From Candidatus Nanopelagicales bacterium (GTDB lineage Bacteria; Actinomycetota; Actinomycetes; S36-B12; GCA-2699445): 43,714 nt of DNA. The notes under the pieces are model-generated. The model saw nothing but the letters and a program-made list of their open reading frames with translations, was not told where the DNA came from and did not search any database. The stretch is taken from positions 1-43,714 of the forward strand of contig JAUYJT010000028.1 in assembly GCA_030700225.1 (NCBI GenBank), written 5' to 3'. Positions 8,438 through 15,379 of this stretch are shown here, in pieces. The translations under genes and the position numbers were made by a program. Position 1 is the stretch's first letter, and every line of letters begins with the position of its first letter.

Positions 8438-9937
8438 ATGACGAGTAAACCACCAGGCGACGCCGGAGTCACCCGGTCAACGTTCCTCGGACATCCACGC
8501 GCACTGGCGACCCTCTCCATGACCGAGATGTGGGAACGCTTCTCCTACTTCGGCATGCGCGCGCTGCTCGCCCTGTACCTAGTAGCTCCACCGGATGGTG
8601 TGACTCCCCCCGGAGGTGGGCTGGGGTTCTCCAGGGGCGAGGCGACAGCGATCTACGGGACGTACATAGCGCTTGTGTACATGTTCCCGCTCGCGGGAGG
8701 CTGGATCGCGGACCGGATCCTGGGCGCCCGGCGCTCAGTGCTCATCGGCGGGATAGTGATCGCGTCCGGTCATTTCATGATGGCCGTGCCGACCGAACTG
8801 ACGTTCTGGCTGGGCCTGCTGTCGATAGCGCTGGGGACAGGTCTGCTGAAGCCCTGCATGTCGGCGATGGTTGGCGGTCTGTACGCACCGGGGGACGACT
8901 CACGCCGGGACGCTGGCTTCTCGCTGTTCTACATGGGTATCAACATTGGGGCGTTCTTGTCCCCCCTTGTCTGCGGAACGCTGGCCAACGCGATCAACTG
9001 GCACTGGGGCTTCGCCGCGGCGGGCGTGGGCATGACGCTCGGCCTGATCCAGTACGTGGCAGGCTGGCGACACCTCGGCAACGTAGGAGGTCAGCCCGAC
9101 AACCCTGCCTCCCCGGAAACACGGAAGCGGGTCTTCGTCGGCGCCTCCATCGGACTGCTGTGCTTCGCGATCGCCGTCGCCGCGGACTCGCTCTGGCGAG
9201 GGTTCAGCATGGCGAACCTCGTGGACATCCTCACCATCGTCATCGTCGCCCTGCCCGTGGTCTACTTCTGGCGGCTGTTCCGATCAAGGGATCTGAGCGA
9301 CGACGAGCGATCCCGCGCGCGGGCGTACGTGTTTCTGTTCCTCGCTTCTGCCATGTTCTGGATGATCTTCGATCAGGCGGGATCGACCCTGAACGTCTTC
9401 GCCCAAGACAACACCGATCGCACGATCCTCGGCTGGCAAATGCCGGCACCGTTCCTTCAGGCCGTCAATCCACTGTTCATCATCTTGTTCGCGCCTGTGT
9501 TCGCTCGCCTGTGGAGCAAGCTGGGCGACCGGGCTCCCAGCACACCCGTGAAGTTCTCGCTGGCGCTCTTCGGGATCGGAGGGTCATTCCTCATCATGAT
9601 CATCCCGGGGACAAACGCGGACAACGGCATCCCCTCCGCAGTGTGGTGGCTCATCCTGGTCTTCCTAATCCAAACCTGGTCGGAACTCCTGCTTTCCCCG
9701 GTGGGATTGTCAGCGACCACCCGGCTCGCGCCGCGCGGAATGGAAAGCCAACTCCTGGCGCTGTGGTTCCTGTCATTCGCAGTCGGGGACACGCTGGGAG
9801 GGCAGATCGCCAATGAACTTGAGGATTTGCAGTTCGGCTCCTACTACGCGGTGTTCGGCGGAGCGGCCGTGGTCTTCGGCGTAGTGCTGTTCGCACTCTC
9901 CCCGGTCGTACGCAAACTGATGCGCGGAACCCGCTGA
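8438..9937 (+). CDS. Proton-dependent oligopeptide transporter (POT/PTR2 family)
   Basis: A 499-aa inner-membrane symporter with about 12-14 hydrophobic segments that imports di- and tripeptides with protons. The N-terminus carries the family hallmark GHPRALATLSMTEMWERFSY, which includes the ExxER motif (EMWER) tied to proton coupling, followed by FGMRALLALYL. The later FYMGINIGAFLSPL stretch is the second POT signature. The ATG at 8438 is preceded by a purine-rich GAGGGGG. TACGGT at 8406-8411 is a plausible -10 element, which would give a leader of about 20 nt. It runs convergently toward the ABC ATPase gene. Confidence 0.95.
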   Translation: MTSKPPGDAGVTRSTFLGHPRALATLSMTEMWERFSYFGMRALLALYLVAPPDGVTPPGGGLGFSRGEATAIYGTYIALVYMFPLAGGWIADRILGARRSVLIGGIVIASGHFMMAVPTELTFWLGLLSIALGTGLLKPCMSAMVGGLYAPGDDSRRDAGFSLFYMGINIGAFLSPLVCGTLANAINWHWGFAAAGVGMTLGLIQYVAGWRHLGNVGGQPDNPASPETRKRVFVGASIGLLCFAIAVAADSLWRGFSMANLVDILTIVIVALPVVYFWRLFRSRDLSDDERSRARAYVFLFLASAMFWMIFDQAGSTLNVFAQDNTDRTILGWQMPAPFLQAVNPLFIILFAPVFARLWSKLGDRAPSTPVKFSLALFGIGGSFLIMIIPGTNADNGIPSAVWWLILVFLIQTWSELLLSPVGLSATTRLAPRGMESQLLALWFLSFAVGDTLGGQIANELEDLQFGSYYAVFGGAAVVFGVVLFALSPVVRKLMRGTR

Positions 9938-9964
9938 GCCGCCTGGCCGTCTCCGACCGGGACT

Positions 9965-10759
9965 TCAGTCGGCGAAAGCCCAGTACCTCCCGAACACCCG
10001 GCGTACGGTGAGCGGAACGTCGAAGGTCTTGGTCACGTTCTCGTCGGTCAGCACGCTTTCGGTCAGGCCAGACGCCATGGCTTGGCCATCCCGTAGCAGT
10101 AACGCGTGGTCGAACCCAGGCGGGATCTCCTCGACGTGATGCGTGATCAGCACCTGAACCGGACCCGTGGGCTCCTTGGCCAGCACGGAGAGTCGCTCGA
10201 CCAACGCCTCGCGCGCTCCCAGATCCAGGCCCGCCGCTGGCTCGTCCAGCAGGAGCAACTCAGGGTTGGGCATCAGTGCCCTGGCTATGAGAACGCGCTT
10301 CCGCTCACCATCAGACAACGTCCCGACGGCACGATCCGCCAGCGAAACGACACCCATCACCTGCAGCAGGAAGTGGGCGCGTTCCACGTCCTCGTCGGCG
10401 TATTCCTCACGCCACCGGCCCGACCTGGCCCAGGCGGCTGTCATCACCGCGTCCAGCACGGACTCCCCGTCAGGTATGAGCGTTGCGGAACGCGGCGAAA
10501 CCACACCGATCATGGGACGAATACTGAACACGTCCACTAGGCCCAGCGTCTCGCCAAGCAGCTTGACCTGTCCACGAGTCGGGTGGACAACAGTTGCAAC
10601 CATGTCGAGCAACGTCGACTTTCCCGCCCCATTCGGGCCCAGTACGACCCAGCGCTCCCCCGTGCGCACGGACCAGTCGACACGGTCCAGCACGGGAACA
10701 CCCCCGCGCACCACCGTGGCGGCCGCTAGTTGGATGACCTCGCTCACAGTTCGCGACAC
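9965..10759 (-). CDS. ABC transporter ATP-binding protein (no permease nearby)
   Basis: A 264-aa single nucleotide-binding domain with Walker A GPNGAGKST, signature LSDGERKRVLIARAL (D in place of the first G of LSGGE), Walker B LLLLDEPAAGLD, and a switch His in LITHHVEEIP. The partner and substrate are unknown because no permease gene is adjacent. Two GTG starts are possible, at 10759 and at 10747; the latter has TAGTGT eight bases upstream, which could be the -10 element of a leaderless mRNA. The gene lies just downstream, on the same strand, of the broken sixA copy, so before island insertion it probably followed the intact sixA. Confidence 0.93.
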   Translation of the reverse strand: MSRTVSEVIQLAAATVVRGGVPVLDRVDWSVRTGERWVVLGPNGAGKSTLLDMVATVVHPTRGQVKLLGETLGLVDVFSIRPMIGVVSPRSATLIPDGESVLDAVMTAAWARSGRWREEYADEDVERAHFLLQVMGVVSLADRAVGTLSDGERKRVLIARALMPNPELLLLDEPAAGLDLGAREALVERLSVLAKEPTGPVQVLITHHVEEIPPGFDHALLLRDGQAMASGLTESVLTDENVTKTFDVPLTVRRVFGRYWAFAD

Positions 10760-10807
10760 TACCTGAGCCTGGGCTCATTCCCGTGCGACCGCCGTCGGGC
10801 GCGCCCC

Positions 10808-11172
10808 TCAGATACCCCGCGGCGCCACAAACTCGACCAGTTGAGCGCGACCTTCATCGAGACCCGCCCAGGATCCGGCGAACCGCAACACGGCGATACC
10901 CATCGTCGGATACTTGGCCCTCATCCGGTCAAGCGCGGTTGAGTCACTGCCCGAGCCCGCCAGGCTGTCAACGAGGTCCTGGCAGCCTGGACTGTGGGCA
11001 ACCACGGCCACGACTCGATCCTCGCCTGCTGACGTCCGGATGACATCCAGCAGTCCGCCCCCGGGCGCCGCGTAGACGCCTGGGCGGGAGGTCGTCACCG
11101 GCTCGTCGGTTCGGTCCCGTGACACGATCTCCCCTAGGTCTGCCTCGTCCGAGTTGCTGGCGAGACCCAGAC
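10808..11172 (-). pseudogene. sixA: Truncated, frameshifted sixA copy
   Basis: Encodes the C-terminal two-thirds of a SixA-type phosphatase, ending VEFVAPRGI versus VEFAAPRG in the intact gene at 13274-13786. The first ~50 residues, including the catalytic Arg-His pair, are missing. Near 11134 a 2-nt length difference breaks the frame: RVWVSPATRTRQT is in one frame and EIVSRDRTDEPVT in another, whereas the intact copy reads RVWLSPATRTRQTWEIVSRD without a break. It is therefore a non-functional remnant. It abuts the restriction gene and marks the left edge of the island. Confidence 0.88.
10821..11172. repeat. Left copy of the ~350-bp sixA direct repeat
   Basis: Aligned by eye with 13284-13633 in the same orientation. 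A hand count gives about 42 mismatches and one 2-nt indel, about 88% identity. Weak similarity continues on the left to about 10789. Positions 11001-11078 are identical to 13464-13541 over 78 bp, far more than expected at the average divergence. Confidence 0.9.
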
Positions 11173-11210
11173 GCGAACGAAGGGGGCAGGGCAGGGCATG
11201 GCGCGCTGGC

Positions 11211-12155
11211 ATGATGACAAGCACCTCGTTCGGAATCCACGAGTGGTACGGCAACATCGTCCAGGATCTGGGTGTCGCCGAGCGACAGGCTCTCGCCCGG
11301 CGCGCGCTGGAGCACTACCGCGAGAAACAAGATGCTGTGCGAGATCCATGTCCGTTTCACGCCTCTGTAGCGCCCGGTGCTTCGTGCAACAAGCCGGGCG
11401 GGGTGTGCTCGATCCAGCCACTGATGAAGTCTCACGGCCACGTGTCGCCTGTTCCCCACGCGGTCCCAGCCGTCACGTGTCCTCAGCGCTTCTGGGGGGA
11501 CAGGCTGAAACTGCTCCGTTGGATCGCTAAGACGATCCTCGGATCGTCAAGCGTGCTGGCGGTCAAGGAAACGCCGTTCCTGAGGAGGCTCGGCGACGAA
11601 GTTGCTGACTCCGATGACAGGAACACGGCGGGGCGCATCGACTGGCTGTTGATCGACACCAAGTCTCCTGACAACAAGGTTGCAGTCGAGATTCAGTCGC
11701 TCTACTTCTCAGGACACAATATGGGCGACGATATTCAGCGATACGTGGGCTCGAGTGGCCTTGTGTTCCCAGCGAGGCCGCGGCGGCCAGATTATCGGTC
11801 TGGAGGCCCGAAGAGACTCGCGCCCCAACTTAGGGTCAAGGTTCCGGCCCTGGCTGATCTCGGGATAGGGACTGCTGTGCTGGTTGACAGGTACTTCCAC
11901 CAGCAGATGGCTCAAGGGATCCTGTCAGGAACCCCCGCTTCTACTGAGGGGCTCCACAACCTGACATGGTTCGTGGCCGAGTATCAGGTGGGAGGCGGAC
12001 TGGGGCCATCTGAGATCGCCTACGCTTCCCTCGACGAGTCTGTTCTGGCGATGGACGCGGTGCGCCCGATGGAACGTCGTGAGTTCGACGCGAATCTAGG
12101 AGTGACCCTCCGCAAGCCATCGAATCAAGGGACCAAGGTCTTCACCCTCTGCTGA
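11211..12155 (+). CDS. NotI-family type II restriction endonuclease
   Basis: A 314-aa protein predicted to cut double-stranded DNA at a specific site. The N-terminal region matches the NotI layout: SFGIHEWYG, then four cysteines in DPCPF, ASCNKP, GGVC and VTCPQRF (residues 47, 59, 66, 90), which in NotI bind one metal ion. The nuclease core shows GRIDW (Asp144) and VAVEIQSLYFSG (Glu160-x-Gln162). This is a PD-(D/E)XK variant with Gln in the Lys position, which as I recall NotI also has. The start is placed at ATG 11211, where the family similarity begins; the frame is open back to 11154, but that part lies in the sixA repeat. No clear ribosome site is seen. Its 3' end overlaps the methyltransferase gene tail-to-tail by 14 nt. 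Confidence 0.85.
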   Translation: MMTSTSFGIHEWYGNIVQDLGVAERQALARRALEHYREKQDAVRDPCPFHASVAPGASCNKPGGVCSIQPLMKSHGHVSPVPHAVPAVTCPQRFWGDRLKLLRWIAKTILGSSSVLAVKETPFLRRLGDEVADSDDRNTAGRIDWLLIDTKSPDNKVAVEIQSLYFSGHNMGDDIQRYVGSSGLVFPARPRRPDYRSGGPKRLAPQLRVKVPALADLGIGTAVLVDRYFHQQMAQGILSGTPASTEGLHNLTWFVAEYQVGGGLGPSEIAYASLDESVLAMDAVRPMERREFDANLGVTLRKPSNQGTKVFTLC

Positions 12156-13074
12156 GCACAAGCTCCCTGTGCAGCGCGTGATGGGTCGACTTCATGGGAA
12201 CTCGCTCAACTAAGAATTCGAATTCGTCGGCCAGTTCGCGCACCTCTCGGCTTTCGTCGTAGGTCATCATGACTGGGCCTCGCAGTTCCGCAGCCAGCGA
12301 GAAGACCTGCTTGTGGTCGACTTCGTGTTGCGTATACAGCCGACTACCAGCCCGCTTTCCGCCGACGGTATAGGGCGGATCGATGAACCAACCGCACTCG
12401 GATTGATCGAGGTTGCGGTCAACCATCAAGTCCAGGGCGTCAAGCTGTGTGAAGACTAGTCGCTGACGGATCGTGCGAATGATTCGCATTCTGCGAACCA
12501 ACGTCTCCGGATACCATCTGGAGCGCAGTCCCCTTCCAGCCTCGCCCGCCTTGCTGATCCCGGCTCCGCTGGCAAGGATGCCGCCTCGGGCCGTCCGGTT
12601 TCGCACGATCGTCTGGAAGGCCCGACTCACCAGCGTGTCTGGCTTTCGCTCATGCTCGCGTTTCACATTGTCGAGTGTTACTTCGAACTCGAGGATAAGT
12701 TGACACAACGCATTCGTATCAGCGTCTGACCCGTTGACCAAGAGTTCCCACACAGACGCGACGACCGGATCGAGCTCATTGAGGTGCACGGTCCTGGCGA
12801 GAGTTTCAGATGCCACCATCAGTCCGCACGAGGCTCCGCCGGCGAATGGCTCGACGAACGTCGACAGCCTGTGTTTCCTCGCCCATGTGCGAACCCACGG
12901 CACGAGCCACGTCTTGCCGCCCGGATACCGGAAGGGCGAGATGAGAGGCACTTGCGCGACGTTCACGGGTTTGAGTCCCACCCGGGTGGGAGGGAGCGGA
13001 AGTTGTTCACAGTCGAACAGAGGCTCGTCGTAGGACCAGCCAGTCGCGCGCGTCCTGTCCCCACCACCCGCCAT
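12142..13074 (-). CDS. D12-class N6-adenine DNA methyltransferase (Dam-like)
   Basis: A 310-aa enzyme predicted to methylate adenine N6 in a specific site, protecting the host from the adjacent endonuclease. It has motif X SPFRYPGGKTWLVPW, motif I FVEPFAGGASCGL (AdoMet binding) and motif IV DPPY at about residues 232-235, in the alpha-group order typical of Dam/D12 enzymes. A segment rich in Arg and Gly (RNRTARGGILASGAG) lies in the target-recognition region. ATG 13074 is chosen because GGAGG lies at 13080-13084 on its strand; the in-frame ATG at 13086 has none. It converges with the endonuclease gene, so the two have separate promoters and no controller-protein gene is evident. Confidence 0.93.
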   Translation of the reverse strand: MAGGGDRTRATGWSYDEPLFDCEQLPLPPTRVGLKPVNVAQVPLISPFRYPGGKTWLVPWVRTWARKHRLSTFVEPFAGGASCGLMVASETLARTVHLNELDPVVASVWELLVNGSDADTNALCQLILEFEVTLDNVKREHERKPDTLVSRAFQTIVRNRTARGGILASGAGISKAGEAGRGLRSRWYPETLVRRMRIIRTIRQRLVFTQLDALDLMVDRNLDQSECGWFIDPPYTVGGKRAGSRLYTQHEVDHKQVFSLAAELRGPVMMTYDESREVRELADEFEFLVERVPMKSTHHALHRELVLSRG

Positions 13075-13104
13075 GATCACCTCCAAGTCGCCTTCAAGGT
13101 CACA

Positions 13105-13269
13105 CTAGCTTGCGGACGTGGTCACCTCCCGGATGACTCGGCGAAGCTGTGGACACAGTTGGCACCCGGGAAAGGTCACACCCTCCACCGAACAGTGATG
13201 GTGTGCGTAGCAGTAGCCCAAGACAGGAATGGTCCGCGAGGCAACCTCGTGGCACCGCCGCGCGCCCAT
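13105..13269 (-). CDS. Possible small Cys/His-rich protein upstream of the methyltransferase
   Basis: An open frame of 54 aa from ATG 13269, on the same strand as and 30 nt upstream of the methyltransferase. It contains GYCYAHHHCSVEG and FPGCQLCPQL, giving C-x5-C-x8-C-x2-C with three consecutive His, which resembles a metal-binding knuckle and faintly an HNH/endonuclease VII zinc site. There is no convincing ribosome site and I recognise no family. It could be a gene remnant, a small zinc protein of the island, or chance. The methyltransferase promoter must also lie in or near this stretch. Confidence 0.25.
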   Translation of the reverse strand: MGARRCHEVASRTIPVLGYCYAHHHCSVEGVTFPGCQLCPQLRRVIREVTTSAS

Positions 13270-13273
13270 CTGA

Positions 13274-13786
13274 TCAGCCCCTGGGCGCCGCGAACTCAAC
13301 GAGTTGAGCGCACCCTTCATCGAGATCCGCCCAGGGTCCGACGAACCGCAACACGGCGATGCCCATCGTCGGATACTTGACCCTCACTCGCTCGAGCGCG
13401 GCTGAGTCACTGCCCGAGCCCGCCAGGCTCTCAACGAGGTCCTGGCAGCCCGGGTTGTGGGCGACCACGGCCACGACTCGATCCTCGCCTGCTGACGTCC
13501 GGATGACATCCAGCAGTCCGCCCCCGGGCGCCGCGTAGACGGCGGGTTCAATGCACGTCACGGGTTCGTCGGTCCGGTCGCGGGACACGATCTCCCACGT
13601 CTGCCGCGTCCGCGTTGCTGGAGAGAGCCAGACTCTGTCGATCACAGGGACTTCAGCGGCAAGCCAGCGGGCTGCAGCGAACGCGTCCCGGCGGCCACGC
13701 AGTGCCAGCGGGCGGTCCGCGTCCGCGACGCCCAGCGGCCAGTCCGACTTGGCGTGGCGCATGACTACCAACGTTCGCTCACTCAC
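13274..13786 (-). CDS. sixA: SixA-type histidine phosphatase
   Basis: A 170-aa histidine-phosphatase-superfamily protein with the catalytic VVMRHAKSDW motif at residues 7-16 (Arg10, His11), the LSPATRTRQT helix, and VVAHNPGCQDLVESLAG with the second catalytic His. Homologues dephosphorylate phosphohistidine proteins such as ArcB; the actinobacterial substrate is unknown. GTG 13786 is chosen because AGGAGG lies four bases upstream; the frame is open ten codons further. The 3' 350 bp are duplicated at 10821-11172, on the far side of the restriction-modification genes. Confidence 0.92.
   Translation of the reverse strand: MSERTLVVMRHAKSDWPLGVADADRPLALRGRRDAFAAARWLAAEVPVIDRVWLSPATRTRQTWEIVSRDRTDEPVTCIEPAVYAAPGGGLLDVIRTSAGEDRVVAVVAHNPGCQDLVESLAGSGSDSAALERVRVKYPTMGIAVLRFVGPWADLDEGCAQLVEFAAPRG
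13284..13633. repeat. Right copy of the ~350-bp sixA direct repeat
   Basis: Partner of 10821-11172, same orientation, about 88% identical by hand count. This copy lies wholly within the intact sixA gene, from codon ~51 to the stop. Similarity to the left copy fades outward of the stop at about 13252. Confidence 0.9.
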
Positions 13787-13867
13787 GATGCCTCCTAGCA
13801 GGGCCGGATCGCTCATCGGCAGCTACCTCGGTTCGCCGACGCGACGGTACTCCTGCACCATAGGGCC

Positions 13868-15379
13868 GTGAGCCCTTCCTCCCTGACCGGAATCGATGTC
13901 GACGCGGTGATTGACGCGGCTCTCGACGCGACCAGGCAGATGGACCACTGCGATGTACGAGTCGTCGCGACGCGAACGGCCTACCTGACTCAGCGCGACC
14001 GCGACCCGATGGCGAACGTGGATCAACTCGCCCTGGGAGTTGGAGTCAGGGTGCTCGACCAGGGCTGTTGGGGATTCGCTGGCACCGCGGACGTCACCCC
14101 TGAGGGAGCGGCGAAGGCGGCCACCCAGGCCTCGGCCATGCTGCGGGCGAGCCGCGCGGCCGCGACCTCACGCGTTGAGCTCGCGCCAGAACCTGTTCAC
14201 GCCGGTGAGTGGTCAAGCCAGTTCGACGTCGACCCGTTCGACATACCGCCAGCGGACCGGATGAGCTGGCTTTCGGCGCAATGCGACAACTTGTTGGCGG
14301 CGGGCCCAGTGCATCACGCGTCTGGCAGCGTGATGGCTGTTCGTGAGGAGACCGCCTTCGGCAGCAGCGCCGGGAGCCGCCTCAACCAGAAGCGGGTCCG
14401 CATACATGCTGAGATCACCGGGATCCGTGTCTCCGATGACGGGGGATTCGAGTCGCTGCGCACGACGGCACCGCCGACCGGGCGCGGCTGGGAGTACCTG
14501 ATCGGGGGCTGCGAGCCGGTCGGACCCGCCAGACCATGGGACTGGGACGCCGAACTGTCAGAGCTGCCGGGGCGGCTGGAGCAGAAGGCCGCGGCACCCT
14601 CGATAGAACCTGGCAGGTACACCCTCGTCCTGCATCCCACGAACCTGTGGCTGACGATCCACGAGTCGGTCGGCCATGCCACGGAACTCGACCGGGTTCT
14701 GGGGTACGAGGCGAACTACGCGGGGACGTCATTCGTGACCACCGACGGTCTCGGTCGGCTCAAGTACGGTTCGCCGCACATGAACGTCATGGCCGACCGG
14801 GTGACACCACATGGACTGTCCACGGTCGGCTGGGATGACGAAGGCGTCGCGGCGCAGCGTTGGCCGCTGGTCTCGCGCGGGGTCCTGGTGGGTCTTCAGT
14901 TGGACCGCGCGATGGCGGCTGCCTCTGGTCAGTCGCGAAGCAACGGCTGCGCGTACGCGGACTCCGCACTCCATACACCGATCCAGCGCATGCCCAACGT
15001 CGGCCTTGAACCGGACCCGGACGGCGGTCGCCTGGAGGATCTGGTCGGCGGCGTCGAAGACGGAATCCTGATCGTGGGCGACGGCTCCTGGTCGATAGAC
15101 ATGCAGAGATACAACTTCCAGTTCACGGGTCAGCGGTTCGAACGGATCAAGGCGGGTCGCCTCGTGGGACAGGTCAAGGACGTGGCCTACCAAGGCTCGA
15201 CACCGGGCTTCTGGGGTTCCCTGGTAGCACTCGGCGGGCCGGATTCGGTTCTGCTTGGCGGGGCATTCAACTGCGGCAAGGGGCAGCCCGGGCAGGTCGC
15301 GCCCGTCTCCCACGCTTGCCCGCCTGCGGTGCTCGAGAATGTCAATGTCCTGAACAGCGCGGCGGAGGGTGTGTCGTGA
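13868..15379 (+). CDS. tldD: Metalloprotease TldD
   Basis: A 503-aa catalytic half of the TldD/TldE heterodimer, a zinc protease that degrades unfolded peptides and in some bacteria matures peptide antibiotics. The zinc motif is HESVGH (His265, His269), followed by the expected YEANYAGTSF. The C-terminal part has SWSIDMQRYNFQFTGQ. The GTG start at 13868 lies 81 nt from the divergent sixA start; no strong ribosome site is seen, so a leaderless or short-leader mRNA is possible. It overlaps tldE by 4 nt. No small precursor-peptide gene was recognised beside the pair. Confidence 0.93.
   Translation: MSPSSLTGIDVDAVIDAALDATRQMDHCDVRVVATRTAYLTQRDRDPMANVDQLALGVGVRVLDQGCWGFAGTADVTPEGAAKAATQASAMLRASRAAATSRVELAPEPVHAGEWSSQFDVDPFDIPPADRMSWLSAQCDNLLAAGPVHHASGSVMAVREETAFGSSAGSRLNQKRVRIHAEITGIRVSDDGGFESLRTTAPPTGRGWEYLIGGCEPVGPARPWDWDAELSELPGRLEQKAAAPSIEPGRYTLVLHPTNLWLTIHESVGHATELDRVLGYEANYAGTSFVTTDGLGRLKYGSPHMNVMADRVTPHGLSTVGWDDEGVAAQRWPLVSRGVLVGLQLDRAMAAASGQSRSNGCAYADSALHTPIQRMPNVGLEPDPDGGRLEDLVGGVEDGILIVGDGSWSIDMQRYNFQFTGQRFERIKAGRLVGQVKDVAYQGSTPGFWGSLVALGGPDSVLLGGAFNCGKGQPGQVAPVSHACPPAVLENVNVLNSAAEGVS

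Larger units (their letters stand above)
11173..13283. mobile_element. Restriction-modification island between sixA repeats
   Basis: The DNA between the two sixA repeats contains a NotI-family endonuclease, an adenine methyltransferase and a short Cys/His-rich open frame. No transposase, integrase or terminal inverted repeat is visible. The layout (intact sixA, restriction-modification genes, partial sixA repeat in the same orientation) is what insertion with long target duplication produces, a mode described for restriction-modification genes in other bacteria. The boundaries are inferred from where the sixA similarity stops. Confidence 0.6.

Noticed and set aside
11154-11210. Upstream start for the restriction endonuclease
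   Set aside because: This segment partly lies in the sixA repeat, has no family similarity, and NotI-like sequence begins at 11211.
10808-11257. A second functional phosphatase gene
   Set aside because: The open frame lacks the catalytic Arg-His region and only reaches its length by running out of frame into the restriction gene.
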